Source: Hydractinia symbiolongicarpus (Eukaryota; Cnidaria; Hydrozoa; Anthoathecata; Hydractiniidae). Taken from it: 64,000 nucleotides of DNA. The stretch lies in contig NC_079877.1 in NCBI RefSeq assembly GCF_029227915.1, positions 27,863,851-27,927,850 on the forward strand, given 5' to 3'. Below are positions 62,901 to 64,000 of the stretch, one piece after another. Position numbers and translations under genes: made by a program. The notes below the pieces were generated by a model, which was not told the origin of the DNA, ran no database searches, and saw nothing but the letters and a program-made list of their open reading frames with translations. Every line of letters starts with the position of its first letter. The first letter of the stretch is position 1.

Positions 62901-63225
62901 GTTATACATCTACACTCGATATTAGTTTAAAGCCTCAAAAATTTTTTCGTAGAAAGATATGAGCTGAAAATAACCTTTCTTCAGTAAGGTTCCGCATCTT
63001 TCTGCTGCCTGGCCATCATGCAGTTGTGTTTGAGCCAGACGGCTTATTGTGTTAAAGTTTAAAAGATTAAGCTTCGAATAAAATACATACAGATCGATCT
63101 CTATCTCTACGTATTCTTTCCCTAGGTTTCCTGTCTCTTCTTCTTCCATTTCCACGATCACGCCTGTCTCCTCTTCTATAATAATCTTTGTCTTGATCCT
63201 GCGAAAAAGATGTTTCGTCGTCCAT
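53976..63225 (-). CDS. SMG9: SMG9, nonsense-mediated decay factor, copy 2 (complete)
   Basis: Minus-strand exons 63225-63091, 61288-61217, 61127-61072, 59537-59383, 58971-58859, 58473-58358, 58192-58156, 57766-57692, 57530-57435, 57088-57003, 56516-56451, 56116-56076, 55417-55310, 54433-54314, 54211-54079 and 54033-53976 encode the same 488-residue product as copy 1, including the P-loop-like GLQGAGKST. I saw no exon differences; intronic changes include 54687, about 55709, 58313-58318 and 62956. This copy keeps the native SMG9 upstream flank through 63892 into the unique sequence beyond, so it is the better candidate for the ancestral promoter context. The same doubt about the last 45-base intron applies. 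Confidence 0.92.
56720..56869 (+). mobile_element. Short non-autonomous Helitron, unit 2
   Basis: Duplicate of 34948-35097 with the same TC start, hairpin and CTAG end. Confidence 0.85.
60064..60926. mobile_element. TIR MITE, about 863 bp, SMG9 intron 3, unit 2
   Basis: Duplicate of 38292-39154, same inverted ends. Confidence 0.7.
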
Positions 63226-64000
63226 GTTTTGTTTTGAAGTTTTTAAAGTGTGGCTTTTAGCTGGTGCACTCCCCCTGTTTGGTTATCAGACTGTGTGCGG
63301 CGAAGAGCGATTTCCACGAACTGGGCCGTCATCATGTGATCAGAACAGCAAGCCGCCCAAAAATAAAGCACATGCATAGGGTGAGAAATTTTACTCATTA
63401 CTTTTCCATTTTTTGCCAATAATACGAAAACAACACTCAACGTTAACAGACACTCAGCCTGATGGTAGCTAGCTATATTTCATTGTTGTAGTTCCCAATG
63501 AAGCAAATTAGAATAGTTGGTGGAACCAAGAAGGTTTCTAGGTTAGAGAAAGAGAAACTATCAAATTCACAAGTGTGTGTTCCCATAAGTTCACTTTCTC
63601 CATTTCATTTGAAGCTGTTCTCTTGTAGTCCTATAGGTAGCGTTTTAGGTTTTAACTAACTGTCTCATTCATATCCAGAGCGATTACAAGTATCAACAAA
63701 GCGCGTAAACTCAATGTTGATTCTATTTCTTTCTTTTGTTTTAATGATGTTGTAATATTTTTACATATGACCAGTAACAGCCTTTATGTTAAAACCTGGC
63801 CCCTGCTAAAGTGTAGATCTTTTTTTATATCGTAAAGATAAACTCTAGGAACAGAATTAAGTCAACCTAAACCTGCACATTATATCTTCTCACAAGTGCC
63901 AGGTGATTGCGCTACTGACTGCACTGTTGATCAGATGCTATTTTCCTAGCACATGTAGGAGGTGGGGCAAGGATACTACCTCCTTGTGACAAACACGGGT
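63226..64000. other. SMG9 copy 2 upstream flank and unique right end
   Basis: 63226-63892 duplicates 41452-42118. From 63893 on, the sequence is unique in the window and shows nothing recognisable in 108 bases. Confidence 0.7.

Overview
The window is animal nuclear DNA, AT-rich, with multi-exon genes bounded by GT-AG introns and many short interspersed repeats. Protein-level similarity to human orthologues is strong throughout. The repeat types (short Helitrons with CTAG ends, a tRNA-derived SINE, CR1/Jockey-like LINE relics, TIR MITEs), the modest introns and the base composition fit an early-branching invertebrate, possibly a hydrozoan or other cnidarian. The sequence alone does not fix the species.

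Layout. (1) 1-9924, plus strand: the 3' part of an NFRKB orthologue (INO80 chromatin-remodelling complex), 16 visible coding exons, with the N-terminal exons lying left of the window. (2) 9925-12012: convergent intergenic DNA with repeats. (3) 12013-19520, minus strand: complete UBA2/SAE2 (SUMO E1 large subunit), three coding exons, the first separated by a 5.1-kb repeat-filled intron. (4) 20390-42118 and 42119-63892: two head-to-tail copies of one segment of about 21.7 kb. Each copy carries a complete RAB6 gene (plus, 7 exons, 208 aa) and a complete SMG9 gene (minus, 16 exons as modelled, 488 aa), tail-to-tail. (5) 63893-64000: unique right flank.

The tandem duplication is the dominant feature. 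The copies differ by only about ten events noticed by eye: a 36-bp indel in RAB6 intron 2, a 6-bp indel near the left edge, single-base changes and homopolymer length changes. None of these falls in a coding exon, so both copies predict identical RAB6 and SMG9 proteins. The cause is either a very recent tandem duplication or a false (haplotypic) duplication in the assembly; the sequence alone cannot settle this.

The four genes are housekeeping genes of unrelated pathways: chromatin remodelling, SUMO activation, Golgi trafficking and nonsense-mediated decay. No operon-like functional link is evident. The most unusual small-scale structure is a 47-bp tandem array in NFRKB that repeats a 3' splice site together with the start of its exon.
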